Below are positions 7,924-16,827 of a DNA stretch of 64,000 nt, in pieces. The stretch's first letter is position 1. Each line of letters begins with the position of its first letter. The notes below the pieces were generated by a model. That model was not told the DNA's origin. It was given only the letters and a program-made list of their open reading frames with translations, and did not search any database. This stretch comes from Breznakiella homolactica. GTDB taxonomy: Bacteria; Spirochaetota; Spirochaetia; Treponematales; Breznakiellaceae. The stretch spans positions 124,001-188,000 of the forward strand of contig NZ_CP067089.2 in assembly GCF_016616095.2 (NCBI RefSeq). Direction: 5' to 3'. Made by a program: the position numbers and the translations under genes.

Positions 7924-8008
7924 ATGGTAAGTTTCCTGTTAAACAGGCCAACCCTGCACCTGTTCGTCTTATCGGGATTCATTTTATTGATTGAAAGGAG
8001 ACTCAGAA

Positions 8009-8101
8009 GTGCCCTGTGGAAGAAAGCGCAAACTTAGAAAGATTGCCACACATAAACGGAAGAAGAAGCTGAGAAAGAACAGACACAAGAACAAACGATA
8101 G
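8009..8101 (+). CDS. 30-aa basic protein, AURKAIP1/COX24-like small ribosomal protein
   Basis: GTG start with GAAAGGAG 8 bp upstream; 30 codons then TAG. The product MPCGRKRKLRKIATHKRKKK continues LRKNRHKNKR: 18 of 30 residues are Lys or Arg. This matches the tiny proteins annotated as AURKAIP1/COX24-domain in spirochaetes and Bacteroidetes, related to mitochondrial mS38, so a role on the small ribosomal subunit is likely. It has its own promoter and a strong terminator, so it is a monocistronic gene. Identification is from memory of the family, supported by the extreme composition. Confidence 0.8.
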   Translation: MPCGRKRKLRKIATHKRKKKLRKNRHKNKR

Positions 8102-8114
8102 TCCCCTTTATAAT

Positions 8115-8146
8115 ACCGCGGGAAGGTTTTACCGCGGTTTTTTTTC
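8115..8146 (+). terminator. Rho-independent terminator after the 30-aa gene
   Basis: ACCGCGG (8115-8121) pairs with CCGCGGT (8132-8138) across a 10-nt loop, followed by eight T residues. Confidence 0.88.
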
Positions 8147-8218
8147 TTTATTGATATCGCCAGGATATTCTACTAAAAGCAGGTTTTATTGTGTTGTTCA
8201 TACGCCGGGGCCGTCATC

Positions 8219-8247
8219 CTGACGAAATCCCCGTTTTGATATATACT
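8219..8247 (+). promoter_or_regulatory. dxs promoter, predicted near-leaderless
   Basis: CTGACG (8219-8224), 17-bp spacer, TATACT (8242-8247). The dxs ATG is at 8258, 10 bp after the -10 box, leaving a leader of about 4 nt and no ribosome site. Confidence 0.6.
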
Positions 8248-8257
8248 GTTTAGTAGT

Positions 8258-10168
8258 ATGTATAAAAAAGAGCCGCTTCTTGCACATATCCATGACCCCA
8301 ATGATCTATCCCGTCTTTCGTATTCAGAGTTAAGTCAATTGGCGGATGAAATCCGCGATGTAATTATTTCCACCGTAAGCCATACCGGCGGCCATCTGGC
8401 TTCCAATCTCGGGGTTGTGGAGCTGACCATAGCGCTGCACCGGGTATTTGACTCACCTAAAGATAAGATTGTCTGGGATGTAGGCCATCAGTGCTACACC
8501 CATAAACTGCTCACCGGACGGTACGGGGAATTCAGCGGGCTCAGGCAGAACGGCGGAATTTCCGGGTTTCCGAAGCGTTCCGAAAGTCCCCACGACGCGT
8601 TTAATACCGGCCACGCGTCGACTTCCATCTCAGCGGCTCTGGGACTCCTGGCCGGGGAATCCCTCAAAGGCGGCGATGGCAAGGCGGTGGCCGTAATCGG
8701 CGACGGCGCTCTTACCGGGGGACTGGCCTTTGAAGCCCTCTCCCACGCGGGACAGCTCGGCCTGCCCCTGGTGGTTATCCTCAACGACAATAAAATGTCC
8801 ATAAGCCCCAATGTGGGCGGACTTTCAAAATACCTGAGCCGGCTCAGCATGAAGAGCCGGTACCAGCGGATCCGCCGCTGGATAGACCGTTCGGTCAAGG
8901 GTTTTCCCTTGATCGGGGCTTCGTTCTACGACATCATGGTCCGGATGAAGCGCGGGGTAAAGGCCCTTTTTTATACGGACAACTTTTTCGTGGATCTCGG
9001 GTTTGAGTACGTCGGCCCCATAGAGGGCCACCATATCCAGCGGCTGGAACAGGTCCTGGAGGACGTAAAAAAACTGGGGAAGCCCGTGGTGGTCCACGTT
9101 ATTACCCAGAAAGGGAAGGGTTATCAGTTCGCCGAATCGGACCCCAGTTCTTACCATGGGGTTTCCCCGTTTTCCGTGGACGACGGTTTATTCGAACGCC
9201 GGGAAGCGCCCGTGTTTACCGAAGCCTTTGGTTCAGCCATGGTGCGGAAGGCGCGCGCCGATGAACGGGTGGTGGCCATTACGGCGGCCATGGAGAAGGG
9301 GACGGGGCTGGCACCCTTCAGAACGGAATTCCCAGCCCGGTTCTACGATGTGGGTATTGCCGAAGAGCACGCGGTGAGTTTCGCCGCCGGTCTGGCCGCC
9401 CAGGGGCTCCGGCCGGTGGTGGCGGTGTATTCCACCTTTATCCAGCGTTCCGTGGACCAGGTGATCCACGATGTGGCCCTCCAGAACCTCCCCGTAACCT
9501 TTGCCCTGGACAGGTCGGGTTTTGTCGGCGACGACGGAGAAACCCACCAGGGCCTGTTCGATATCGCGCTGTTCCGTTCGGTGCCGAATATGACTATCCT
9601 TGCCCCGGCGGGAGCCGCGGAACTGGATCTGATGCTCGACTGGGGGACCGGCGGGCAGGGACCTGCCGCTATCCGGTATCCCAAGGCTCCGTTCCCGGAA
9701 AATACCGAAGCTTTTTTTTGTCCCCTGGAACAGGGCCGGGGGGTATTTATTAAACGGAAGAATAGTCCGGTATGCCTCGCCTTTACCGGGAGCCTCTATT
9801 CCCAGGTCATCGAAGCGGAGTCGATACTGAATGCCGAAGGGCTGTCCGCGGATCTGTACAACCTGCGGTTTCTCAAACCCCTGGATGAAGAGTATCTCCT
9901 TTCAGTATTAAACCGGTATAAGACGGTTTTCTTTATTGAAGAGGGAATGAAACAGGGCGGCATCGGAGAGTACGCCGCCGAACTGGCCCTCCGGATGGGG
10001 GCGTCCGCATCCATCCGTATCCTGGGAGTTTCGGACAATTTCGCCGGACTGGGATCCCGGAAACAGCTTCTGGAATTGTGCGGCCTGGACGCGGCCGGGA
10101 TTGCCGGCTCGGTACTGGCGGCCTGCCGGAAGGAAGTTTTTTCCTATAAAAAGGCGGTGCTGGGATGA
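8258..10168 (+). CDS. dxs: 1-deoxy-D-xylulose-5-phosphate synthase
   Basis: 636 aa, normal length. It condenses pyruvate and glyceraldehyde 3-phosphate to DXP, the first step of the MEP isoprenoid pathway, and is a thiamine-diphosphate enzyme. The TPP motif GDGALTGG begins at about residue 148 and ends with NDNKMSISPNVG; the catalytic glutamate lies in DVGIAEEHAVSFAAG (about residues 362-376). SHTGGHLASNLGVVELT near residue 45 is the conserved N-terminal histidine region. It heads a run of ten genes; folP overlaps its stop by 4 bp (ATGA). Confidence 0.97.
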   Translation: MYKKEPLLAHIHDPNDLSRLSYSELSQLADEIRDVIISTVSHTGGHLASNLGVVELTIALHRVFDSPKDKIVWDVGHQCYTHKLLTGRYGEFSGLRQNGGISGFPKRSESPHDAFNTGHASTSISAALGLLAGESLKGGDGKAVAVIGDGALTGGLAFEALSHAGQLGLPLVVILNDNKMSISPNVGGLSKYLSRLSMKSRYQRIRRWIDRSVKGFPLIGASFYDIMVRMKRGVKALFYTDNFFVDLGFEYVGPIEGHHIQRLEQVLEDVKKLGKPVVVHVITQKGKGYQFAESDPSSYHGVSPFSVDDGLFERREAPVFTEAFGSAMVRKARADERVVAITAAMEKGTGLAPFRTEFPARFYDVGIAEEHAVSFAAGLAAQGLRPVVAVYSTFIQRSVDQVIHDVALQNLPVTFALDRSGFVGDDGETHQGLFDIALFRSVPNMTILAPAGAAELDLMLDWGTGGQGPAAIRYPKAPFPENTEAFFCPLEQGRGVFIKRKNSPVCLAFTGSLYSQVIEAESILNAEGLSADLYNLRFLKPLDEEYLLSVLNRYKTVFFIEEGMKQGGIGEYAAELALRMGASASIRILGVSDNFAGLGSRKQLLELCGLDAAGIAGSVLAACRKEVFSYKKAVLG

Positions 10169-11013
10169 CCGGAACGGTACACCTGGCCAGCGGCGGTACC
10201 CTCGATTTTTCGGGGCCGCCCCTGGTAATGGCCATTGTCAACTGCAACGGCGATTCTTTTTACGGTCCCAGCCGGAGCACCGGCGGGGACGCGGTTGAAA
10301 AAGCCCTTAAAGCCGCGGAAGACGGAGCCGGGATCATCGATTTCGGCGCGGAGTCCACCCGGCCGGGGGCTTCCTACGTTACGGCGGAGGAAGAAATCGA
10401 ACGCCTTGTACCTGTTATAGAGGCGTTCCGGAAACAGTCTTCGGTGGCGGTGTCCGTGGATACCCGGAAAGCCCAGGTCGCCCGGGCGGTCCTCGATGCG
10501 GGAGCTGATATTATCAATGATATTTCTTCCCTGGAGGATGATCCCGATATGGCGCCCCTCTGCGCCGAACGGGGCGCCATGGTGGTGCTGATGCACAAAA
10601 AGGGTATTCCCGAAACCATGCAGGACGAACCCTATTACGAGGATGTGGTCTCCGATGTCAGGACTTACCTGATCGAGGCGATCGACCGGGCCAAAAACAA
10701 CGGCATTCCGGAACAGCGGATAATCCTCGATCCCGGTTTCGGGTTCGGCAAACGCCTGGAGGACAATCTCGATATACTGGCTCATCTTGCAGAAATCTGC
10801 GGTACGGTTTATCCTGTATTGGTAGGGCTTTCCCGGAAAAGTTTTATCGGGGAAATCACCGGCCGGCCCGCGGAGGACCGTCTCGCCGGAACCCTGGCGG
10901 CAAATACGGCTGCCCTTTTCCAGGGCGCGGGAATTCTCCGGGTACACGATGTGCCGGATACCGTTGATCTCGTCAAAATCTATTATGCCCAGTCCCAACG
11001 GCAAGGACGGTAA
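10165..11013 (+). CDS. folP: Dihydropteroate synthase
   Basis: 282 aa. It joins p-aminobenzoate to 6-hydroxymethyl-dihydropterin pyrophosphate in folate synthesis. Signatures: MAIVNCNGDSFYGPSRS (a variant of the usual NVTPDSF loop), DGAGIIDFGAESTRPGA, ADIINDISSLEDDP, RIILDPGFGFGKRLEDN and GLSRKSFIG. It overlaps dxs by 4 bp, so translation is probably coupled. The gap to the next gene is 5 bp. Confidence 0.96.
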   Translation: MTGTVHLASGGTLDFSGPPLVMAIVNCNGDSFYGPSRSTGGDAVEKALKAAEDGAGIIDFGAESTRPGASYVTAEEEIERLVPVIEAFRKQSSVAVSVDTRKAQVARAVLDAGADIINDISSLEDDPDMAPLCAERGAMVVLMHKKGIPETMQDEPYYEDVVSDVRTYLIEAIDRAKNNGIPEQRIILDPGFGFGKRLEDNLDILAHLAEICGTVYPVLVGLSRKSFIGEITGRPAEDRLAGTLAANTAALFQGAGILRVHDVPDTVDLVKIYYAQSQRQGR

Positions 11014-11018
11014 CACTC

Positions 11019-11855
11019 GTGGAATGGTTTCAGCGGCTTTCATCCCTCTATAACCTGGTTCGCCCGGTTCTTGATATAGCCATTCTTGCCTTTCTGCTGT
11101 ACAAAGCCTACGATCTTCTGGTTAAAACCCAGGCGGTGCAGCTCGTTAAGGGGGCGGGTTTCCTTGCCCTGGTTTACGGCCTGGCTTTTTTCCTTAAATT
11201 AAATACCCTCCAATGGATACTGAATCTTCTCGCCCCGGGACTTTTTATCGCCATTGCCATTGTATTCCAGCCGGAGCTCCGGAAGATAATTATGCGTATC
11301 GGCCAGGGGAACCTGTTCCGGCTGGACGCGAAACCCCGCCTGGGACAGCTTGAGGCGGTGGTTACCGCGGCGGAGATCCTGTCCGAACAGCGGCGGGGGA
11401 TGCTGGTGGTTTTTCCCCGGCGCATCAGCATAAAAAATATCATCGATACCGGAACCAAACTCAACGCGGACCTTTCATCGAGCCTTATTATTACTATTTT
11501 CGCCTTTGACGGCCCGCTGCACGACGGGGCGGTGGTAATCCAGAACGGCCGCGTCGCCGCCGCCGGATGCCTGCTCCCCCTTTCGGAGCAACAGGATATA
11601 CGGAAAAGCTTCGGCACCCGGCACCGGGCCGCCCTGGGGATGTCCGAACAGTCCGACGCGGTTATCCTGGTAGTTTCCGAAGAAACCGGGGCAATATCCC
11701 TGGCCTACGATACGAAGCTGTTTTACGACTTATCACCCATAGAGGTTCAGAGAAAACTGAAGGAAATTATCGACCGCGGCGGCCGGAGCGGGGAAGCTGA
11801 GCAGGCGGCGGTTCCGGCTATGGACGACGGAAAGGATGTCTTCAGTGAACGGTAG
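11019..11855 (+). CDS. cdaA: Membrane-bound diadenylate cyclase (c-di-AMP synthase)
   Basis: 278 aa with a GTG start. Three hydrophobic helices lie in the first 90 residues (VLDIAILAFLLYKAYDLL; LVKGAGFLALVYGLAFF; ILNLLAPGLFIAIAIVF). The DAC domain follows with both catalytic motifs: LHDGA (about residue 166) and GTRHR (about 197-201). It makes cyclic di-AMP from two ATP at the membrane. The gene after it encodes its usual partner YbbR/CdaR, overlapping by 20 bp, the arrangement seen in many Gram-positives and spirochaetes. Confidence 0.95.
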   Translation: MEWFQRLSSLYNLVRPVLDIAILAFLLYKAYDLLVKTQAVQLVKGAGFLALVYGLAFFLKLNTLQWILNLLAPGLFIAIAIVFQPELRKIIMRIGQGNLFRLDAKPRLGQLEAVVTAAEILSEQRRGMLVVFPRRISIKNIIDTGTKLNADLSSSLIITIFAFDGPLHDGAVVIQNGRVAAAGCLLPLSEQQDIRKSFGTRHRAALGMSEQSDAVILVVSEETGAISLAYDTKLFYDLSPIEVQRKLKEIIDRGGRSGEAEQAAVPAMDDGKDVFSER

Positions 11856-12819
11856 GAAATTTTTTGAAAAGGCCGTGGAAAACTGGCCTGCCAAGGTTCT
11901 TTCCGTCGCATTGGCCCTGGTCCTTTTTGTATTCCATGAGATGAGTATGCTGGAGGACCGGTTTTTTTCCGTTCCCCTTAAGATCGAAACCAATGGAAAT
12001 CTCGTTCCTTCCAGTTCCTACCCCCGGATGATCAGGGTATCCCTCCGCGGAGAGGCCAACAGTATTTATCCAATTCTCGAAGATGATATTGAAGTGTATG
12101 TCGACCTGACAAAATACAACGATCCCGGTTTCTACAAAGCGCCGATCCAGATCCGGAAAAAGGGTACCGCCGTCGGGGTTGATCCCCTGGAGATAAACGT
12201 TGATCCCCTGGAAATAGCCGTCGGCCTGGACCAGAAACTGAGTAAATACGTGCCCCTGACTCCCAGTTTCCGGGGATACCTCGAAACCGGGTACGAACTG
12301 GTTTCCTACACCATGGATCCATCCCAGGTTGAAATCGAAGGACCCCAGGGGATCATCAACGGAATAACCGAGCTTCCCACCGATTATATAGAACTCAACG
12401 GGAGGCATGAGAATTTTACCACCACGGTCCGGGTCCTCAACCGGGATCCGCTCATGATGATCCGGGGCAGCGGCACCGTGGAGTTCCGGGGTTTTATCCA
12501 GGAACTTATCATGCTGAAAAATTTCGATAACCTCCTCATTGGTATCACCGGGTTAAATGACAAGTTCCTGGCTTCCCCTGAGGTGAGTGTCGGAAGTGTC
12601 CGGCTGGAAGGCGGGCAGAACCGGCTGGAGGATTACATTCCCTGGGGGGCGATCATGACCCTGGATTGTGCCAATATTGATGAGCCCGGAACGTATTCGA
12701 TCCCGGTGCAGGTTACCGTTCCGCCGCTGTTTACTGTGGTCCGGTACGATCCCCAGGAAGTAATCGTGGAGATCATTCCCAGTGAACATGAGGATGATCA
12801 TGAAGAAGACCAAGGTTAG
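11836..12819 (+). CDS. ybbR: YbbR-domain protein, CdaA regulator-like
   Basis: 327 aa. One N-terminal membrane helix (residues about 13-33, WPAKVLSVALALVLFVF) followed by repeated all-beta YbbR modules facing outside; the repeats show as the recurring pattern VPLTPSFRGYLETGYEL and ILxNFDNLLIGITGLN. YbbR (CdaR) proteins bind and modulate the diadenylate cyclase encoded just upstream. The ATG at 11836 overlaps cdaA; a GTG three codons in (11845) is an equally good start relative to GGAAAGGA. Confidence 0.88.
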   Translation: MSSVNGRKFFEKAVENWPAKVLSVALALVLFVFHEMSMLEDRFFSVPLKIETNGNLVPSSSYPRMIRVSLRGEANSIYPILEDDIEVYVDLTKYNDPGFYKAPIQIRKKGTAVGVDPLEINVDPLEIAVGLDQKLSKYVPLTPSFRGYLETGYELVSYTMDPSQVEIEGPQGIINGITELPTDYIELNGRHENFTTTVRVLNRDPLMMIRGSGTVEFRGFIQELIMLKNFDNLLIGITGLNDKFLASPEVSVGSVRLEGGQNRLEDYIPWGAIMTLDCANIDEPGTYSIPVQVTVPPLFTVVRYDPQEVIVEIIPSEHEDDHEEDQG

Positions 12820-12824
12820 GCAGT

Positions 12825-13199
12825 ATGATAGCAGGAATCGGTATTGATGTTGTCCATGTCCGCCGGCTCGACCGGTGGATGCAAATTCCCGGTCTGCTGG
12901 AACGGTACTTCCATCCCGACGAACTCCGGACGGCCCGTTCCAAAGGGCGCGGGACGAGCCTCTCCCTGGCCGCCCGGTTCGCCGCAAAGGAGGCTTTCGG
13001 CAAGGCTTTGGGAACAGGCTTAAGCGGGATCGTCCTCAAGGATATCATGGTGGTGAACCGGCACAACGGACAGCCGGAGATCAGTCTCTTCGGTACGGCC
13101 CTGGCCGCCCTGGAGCGGAGCGGTGCCGACAAAGTGCATATTTCCCTTACCCATGAACGGGATAACGCCATCGCCATGATTGTACTTGAGGCGGGGTAA
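12825..13199 (+). CDS. acpS: Holo-[acyl-carrier-protein] synthase
   Basis: 124 aa, typical of AcpS. It transfers 4'-phosphopantetheine from CoA to ACP. The magnesium-binding D8 is in GIGIDVVHVRRL and the glutamate in RFAAKEAFGKALGTG (about residue 56); SLTHERDNAIAMIVLE closes the fold. It is 5 bp after ybbR in the same operon. Bases 13200-13259 to the next gene hold a small AAAACT/AGTTTT hairpin without a clear T run. Confidence 0.96.
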   Translation: MIAGIGIDVVHVRRLDRWMQIPGLLERYFHPDELRTARSKGRGTSLSLAARFAAKEAFGKALGTGLSGIVLKDIMVVNRHNGQPEISLFGTALAALERSGADKVHISLTHERDNAIAMIVLEAG

Positions 13200-13259
13200 A
13201 CCAAGAGGCAATTTTAAAACTGAGAAAGTTTTGAGAGAAGCTCTAAGGCGGAAAGACCA

Positions 13260-14132
13260 ATGATGGATATTGCCAGTTTTGAAGACCGGGAAGTAAAAGC
13301 CACCTTTCTCTCCAAGGATGAAGTGTTCTGTCCTGTCTGCAGCGCGGCCTTCCGCCGGGAGGAACTGCTTACCGGCGGCGGCCGGCTTATTGCCGGCGCC
13401 ATCACCGATGAACTCCACCGGCTGTACGAACCTTCGGTAAAATACGGAGACGTGTATCCCCTGGCGTATCCGGTGACGGTCTGTCCCGAATGCTGGTTCG
13501 CCGCCATGGACAAGGACTTCACCAGCCTCCCCGATGATGACCGGGAACGGATCCTCGGCGATCAGGAACAGCGTATGGCGGAAGTGGCAAATATATTTCC
13601 CGCGGTGGACTTCAGCACCCCCCGGGATCTCATAGACGGAGCGGCATCCCACTACCTTGCCCTGCGCTGCTACGGGTACTTCCCCAAGGATTTTTCACCC
13701 ACCATCAAACAGGGTATCTGCGCGATCCGGGCGGGATGGCTCTTTGATGAAATGCAGAAAAAATACCCGGACCAGAATTTCGACTGGCTCGCCCTTCTTT
13801 TTAAGAAGAAAGCCCAGTTCCTGTATTCCGAGGCGGTATACAAAGAGCAGTCGGGGAAGGAACCTCTTTCGGGGATCAAAAATTTCGGGCCGGATACGGA
13901 CAAGAATTACGGGTATGAAGGGGCTCTGTACCTTTCCGCGCTGCTCCAGCTGAAATACGGCCCCCGGGAAGACTCAAACCGGCGGATTGAACTGCTGGGG
14001 GAATCCAAGCGAACCATCGCGAAGATATTCGGCCTCGGCAAATCGAGCAAAACCAAACCGGGTCCCCTTCTGGAACACGCCAGGAACCTGTACGATACTA
14101 TCAATAAAGAGCTCAACGAGACCGATGACTGA
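13260..14132 (+). CDS. DUF2225 family protein, spirochaete type
   Basis: 290 aa. Two CxxC pairs are visible, C24/C27 (FCPVC) and about C75/C78 (VCPECW), suggesting a bound zinc. The rest (from about residue 100) is helical, with TPR-like amphipathic segments (LRCYGYFPKDFSPTIKQGIC; GALYLSALLQLKYG). The family is conserved in spirochaetes and some Firmicutes with no settled function. truA starts inside its last codons, so the two are translationally linked. The start is one of two adjacent ATGs (13260 or 13263). Confidence 0.8.
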   Translation: MMDIASFEDREVKATFLSKDEVFCPVCSAAFRREELLTGGGRLIAGAITDELHRLYEPSVKYGDVYPLAYPVTVCPECWFAAMDKDFTSLPDDDRERILGDQEQRMAEVANIFPAVDFSTPRDLIDGAASHYLALRCYGYFPKDFSPTIKQGICAIRAGWLFDEMQKKYPDQNFDWLALLFKKKAQFLYSEAVYKEQSGKEPLSGIKNFGPDTDKNYGYEGALYLSALLQLKYGPREDSNRRIELLGESKRTIAKIFGLGKSSKTKPGPLLEHARNLYDTINKELNETDD

Positions 14133-14892
14133 ACAGTGCGGGGTTCCGCGGAATATCCGGCTCCTGGTTTCCTATGATGGTACTGATTTTTCCGGCTGGC
14201 AGCGCCAGTCGTCGGACCGGTCCGTCCAGGGGGAAATCGAGGCGGCCCTGGAGCGGATCCACAAGAAACCCGTCAGTCTGTCGGGATCCGGCCGGACCGA
14301 CGCCGGGGTCCACGCCGCGGGGCAGGTGGCGAACTTTTATACCGATATACGGAATATGGCGCCGGAACGGTTTATTCCGGCCCTTAACGCGCTGCTTCCC
14401 CGGGATGTCCGCGTCCTAGAATCCCTGGAAGCCTCCCCGGATTTTCACGCCCGTTTCGACGCGAAGCTGCGGACCTACCGGTATTATATTATTCCGGGCC
14501 GCCGGGGGCTGCCCCATGAGCTGCGCTATGCCATGCAGATCTGGCGTACCCCGGATCTGGAGCTGCTCAATACTTACGCGCGGTGCCTCCTGGGCGAGAC
14601 GGACTGTTCGGTTTTTGCCAGCCCGAAGGATCCGAGCAAATCCCGGAGCCGGTATATTGAACAGGCGTATTTTTTCTCCGAGGGAGGGTTCCTGGTTTTT
14701 GAAATCAGCGCCAATGCCTTTTTATGGAAAATGGTGCGTTCCATCCTGGGTACCCTTCTGTATTGCGAGGAAAAGAAAATTTCCCCCGGTGAATTCCGGG
14801 AAATACTGCGTTCCCGCGACCGGACTCTGGCGGGTCCTACCGCCGTTCCCCAGGGACTCTTTCTCTGGAAGATAGATTACTACAGGAGCTGA
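14125..14892 (+). CDS. truA: tRNA pseudouridine(38-40) synthase
   Basis: 255 aa from the ATG at 14125, which overlaps the preceding gene by 8 bp; this start gives the normal TruA length and N-terminus (NIRLLVSYDGTDFSGWQRQ). The catalytic aspartate is in GSGRTDAGVHAAGQVANF (about residue 59). It converts U38-U40 of tRNA anticodon arms to pseudouridine. NAFLWKMVRSILGTLL near the C-terminus is also a family hallmark. btuF follows after 2 bp. Confidence 0.96.
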   Translation: MTEQCGVPRNIRLLVSYDGTDFSGWQRQSSDRSVQGEIEAALERIHKKPVSLSGSGRTDAGVHAAGQVANFYTDIRNMAPERFIPALNALLPRDVRVLESLEASPDFHARFDAKLRTYRYYIIPGRRGLPHELRYAMQIWRTPDLELLNTYARCLLGETDCSVFASPKDPSKSRSRYIEQAYFFSEGGFLVFEISANAFLWKMVRSILGTLLYCEEKKISPGEFREILRSRDRTLAGPTAVPQGLFLWKIDYYRS

Positions 14893-14894
14893 TC

Positions 14895-15791
14895 ATGAAC
14901 CGCCGCTGCCTGCGGGCGCTGCTGCCCATATCGATACTGCTTTTTGTTTCTCCGGCTCTTCCGGGGCAGGCATACCCCCATACCTTTACGGATGTACTGG
15001 GGCGGACCGTGACCATGGAAGCGCCCGCCCGGCGCGTCGTCAGCCTCAGTCCGGCGGTGACGGAAATCCTTTTCAGCATCGGGGCGGGGGACAGTACCAT
15101 AGGGGTTACGGAATTCTGCGACTACCCGCCGGAGGCCCTGCAAAAAACAAAGGTGGGCGGCTTTTCCGGGGCCACGGTAAGTATCGAACAGATAGCCGCC
15201 CTCAAACCCGATCTGGTAATCCTTTCGGGCTTTATGCATACCCGTGTCATCACCCTTCTTGAGGGTATCGGGATCCGCTGTTTCGCGGTGGAACCGGAAG
15301 ATTTCGATGGTATTTTCGATACCATCAAAACTATCGGGCTTCTCACCGGAACCCATGCGGGAGCGGACCGGACCATCGCAGGGATGCGGGAAAAGCTGGC
15401 CCAGGCCGAAGAAATCCGCCGGGGAAAACCCACGGTTCCGGTTTACTGGGAACTCTGGGATGATCCGGTCATCAGCACCGGCGGCGGAACTTTTGTTAGC
15501 CAGGCTATTTCCCGGGCTGGTGGCCGGAATATATTTGATGACCTGACGGAAATGTGGCCCCAGGTGAGCGGCGAGCAGGTTCTCATCCGGCGGCCGGCGT
15601 GGATTCTCCTTTCCGACGCCCACGGCGCGGCGGCGGATCCGTTGAAAATCCGGCAGCGGCCCGGCTGGGCTTCCGTTCCCGCTGTGGCTGGCGGCAATAT
15701 CAGTGTCGTATCCGATGATATTCTTCTCCGGAGCGGCCCCCGGCTCGCCGATGCGGTTCTGGAAATTGCCCGGATTATCCATGGAAAATAG
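14895..15791 (+). CDS. btuF: BtuF-like ABC substrate-binding protein (corrinoid or iron complex)
   Basis: 298 aa with an N-terminal signal peptide (residues 1-27, LLPISILLFVSPALPGQA) but no lipobox cysteine, so it is probably free in the periplasm. The fold is the helical-backbone metal/corrinoid binding type: ARRVVSLSPAVTEILFSIGAGD, GVTEFCDYPPEA, LKPDLVILSG. It is first of a three-gene importer and overlaps btuC by 11 bp. Corrinoid specificity is inferred from cobS, cobT, cobU and the CbiR-like gene 3-6 kb downstream; siderophore or haem remains possible. Confidence 0.8.
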   Translation: MNRRCLRALLPISILLFVSPALPGQAYPHTFTDVLGRTVTMEAPARRVVSLSPAVTEILFSIGAGDSTIGVTEFCDYPPEALQKTKVGGFSGATVSIEQIAALKPDLVILSGFMHTRVITLLEGIGIRCFAVEPEDFDGIFDTIKTIGLLTGTHAGADRTIAGMREKLAQAEEIRRGKPTVPVYWELWDDPVISTGGGTFVSQAISRAGGRNIFDDLTEMWPQVSGEQVLIRRPAWILLSDAHGAAADPLKIRQRPGWASVPAVAGGNISVVSDDILLRSGPRLADAVLEIARIIHGK

Positions 15792-16827
15792 GGACGCTCC
15801 CGGGGCAGGCCGCCGGTACGTGCTCCTGATAATTCTGCTTTCCCTTGCCCTGGCTGCCGCAGTTGTGGCGGCGCTGTTTCTGGGGACGGTACGTCTGAGT
15901 CTGGAGGATATACAGCAAGCTTTATTGTATTTTGCGGAAAAAGAAGGGGACGGAACCAGCTGGACCATTCTGTTCCATATCCGGCTCCCCAGGATAATCC
16001 TGGCTCTGGCGGTGGGCGCGGCCCTGTCCGTGTCCGGGGCCGCCTTCCAGGGTTTTTTCCGCAATCCCCTGGCTGACCCCTATGTTATCGGGGCCTCCTC
16101 CGGGGCTGCCCTGGGAGCCGCTCTGGCGGTGGTCGGCGGTTTCGCCGGGCTGGGACCGGTTTCTCCTATGTCTCTTATGGCTTTTGCGGGAGCCCTGGGC
16201 GCGGTGTTCCTGGCTTTTGCTATTTCCCGGTCCGCGGGAAACCCGCCCCCCGCCGCGGCGCTGCTCCTGGCGGGGACCGCCCTGAGCGCGTTCTTTTCGG
16301 CGCTGCTTTCGTTTATCCTGGTGATACACGACCGGGATCTCCACCGGGTCTATTACTGGCTTCTGGGAAGCCTCAGCGGCGCCTCCTGGGGGCAATTGGG
16401 CGTTTCCCTTCCGGTGATGGCCGCCGGGTGCTTTATGCTTTTTCTGTGTATGCGGCCGCTGGATCTGCTGCTCCAGGGGGATGAGGTCGCGGAAAGCCTT
16501 GGGGTGAACCTCAGGGTGACCCGGCTTATTATTGCCTTCGGAGCGTCCCTGGCCACCGCGGCGGCGGTTTCGGCGGCTGGGGTTATTGGATTCATCGGCC
16601 TGGTGGCTCCCCACAGCGTCCGGATGATGACCGGCCCGTCCCACCGGCGGCTCCTTCCCGCCTCGGCCCTGGGCGGTGCGCTTCTCGTACTGCTGGCCGA
16701 TATTATTGCCCGGATTGCCCTGGCTCCCATGGAACTGCCCATCGGAATTATAACTTCCCTTCTGGGGGCGCCGTTTTTCATCTACCTTCTGATCCGCCGC
16801 GGCCGGAATATCGGGAGTTTTTCATGA
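15781..16827 (+). CDS. btuC: BtuC/FecCD-type ABC permease
   Basis: 348 aa from the ATG at 15781, overlapping btuF by 11 bp. The protein is a multi-span FecCD permease of about ten helices. Signatures: LPRIILALAVGAALSVSGAA (GAALSxSG), NPLADPYVIGASSGAALGA, AAAVSAAGVIGFIGLVAPHS (the EAA-like coupling loop contacting the ATPase) and the C-terminal PMELPIGIITSLLGAPFFIY. It forms the channel of the importer with the preceding and following genes. Confidence 0.88.
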   Translation: MENRDAPGAGRRYVLLIILLSLALAAAVVAALFLGTVRLSLEDIQQALLYFAEKEGDGTSWTILFHIRLPRIILALAVGAALSVSGAAFQGFFRNPLADPYVIGASSGAALGAALAVVGGFAGLGPVSPMSLMAFAGALGAVFLAFAISRSAGNPPPAAALLLAGTALSAFFSALLSFILVIHDRDLHRVYYWLLGSLSGASWGQLGVSLPVMAAGCFMLFLCMRPLDLLLQGDEVAESLGVNLRVTRLIIAFGASLATAAAVSAAGVIGFIGLVAPHSVRMMTGPSHRRLLPASALGGALLVLLADIIARIALAPMELPIGIITSLLGAPFFIYLLIRRGRNIGSFS

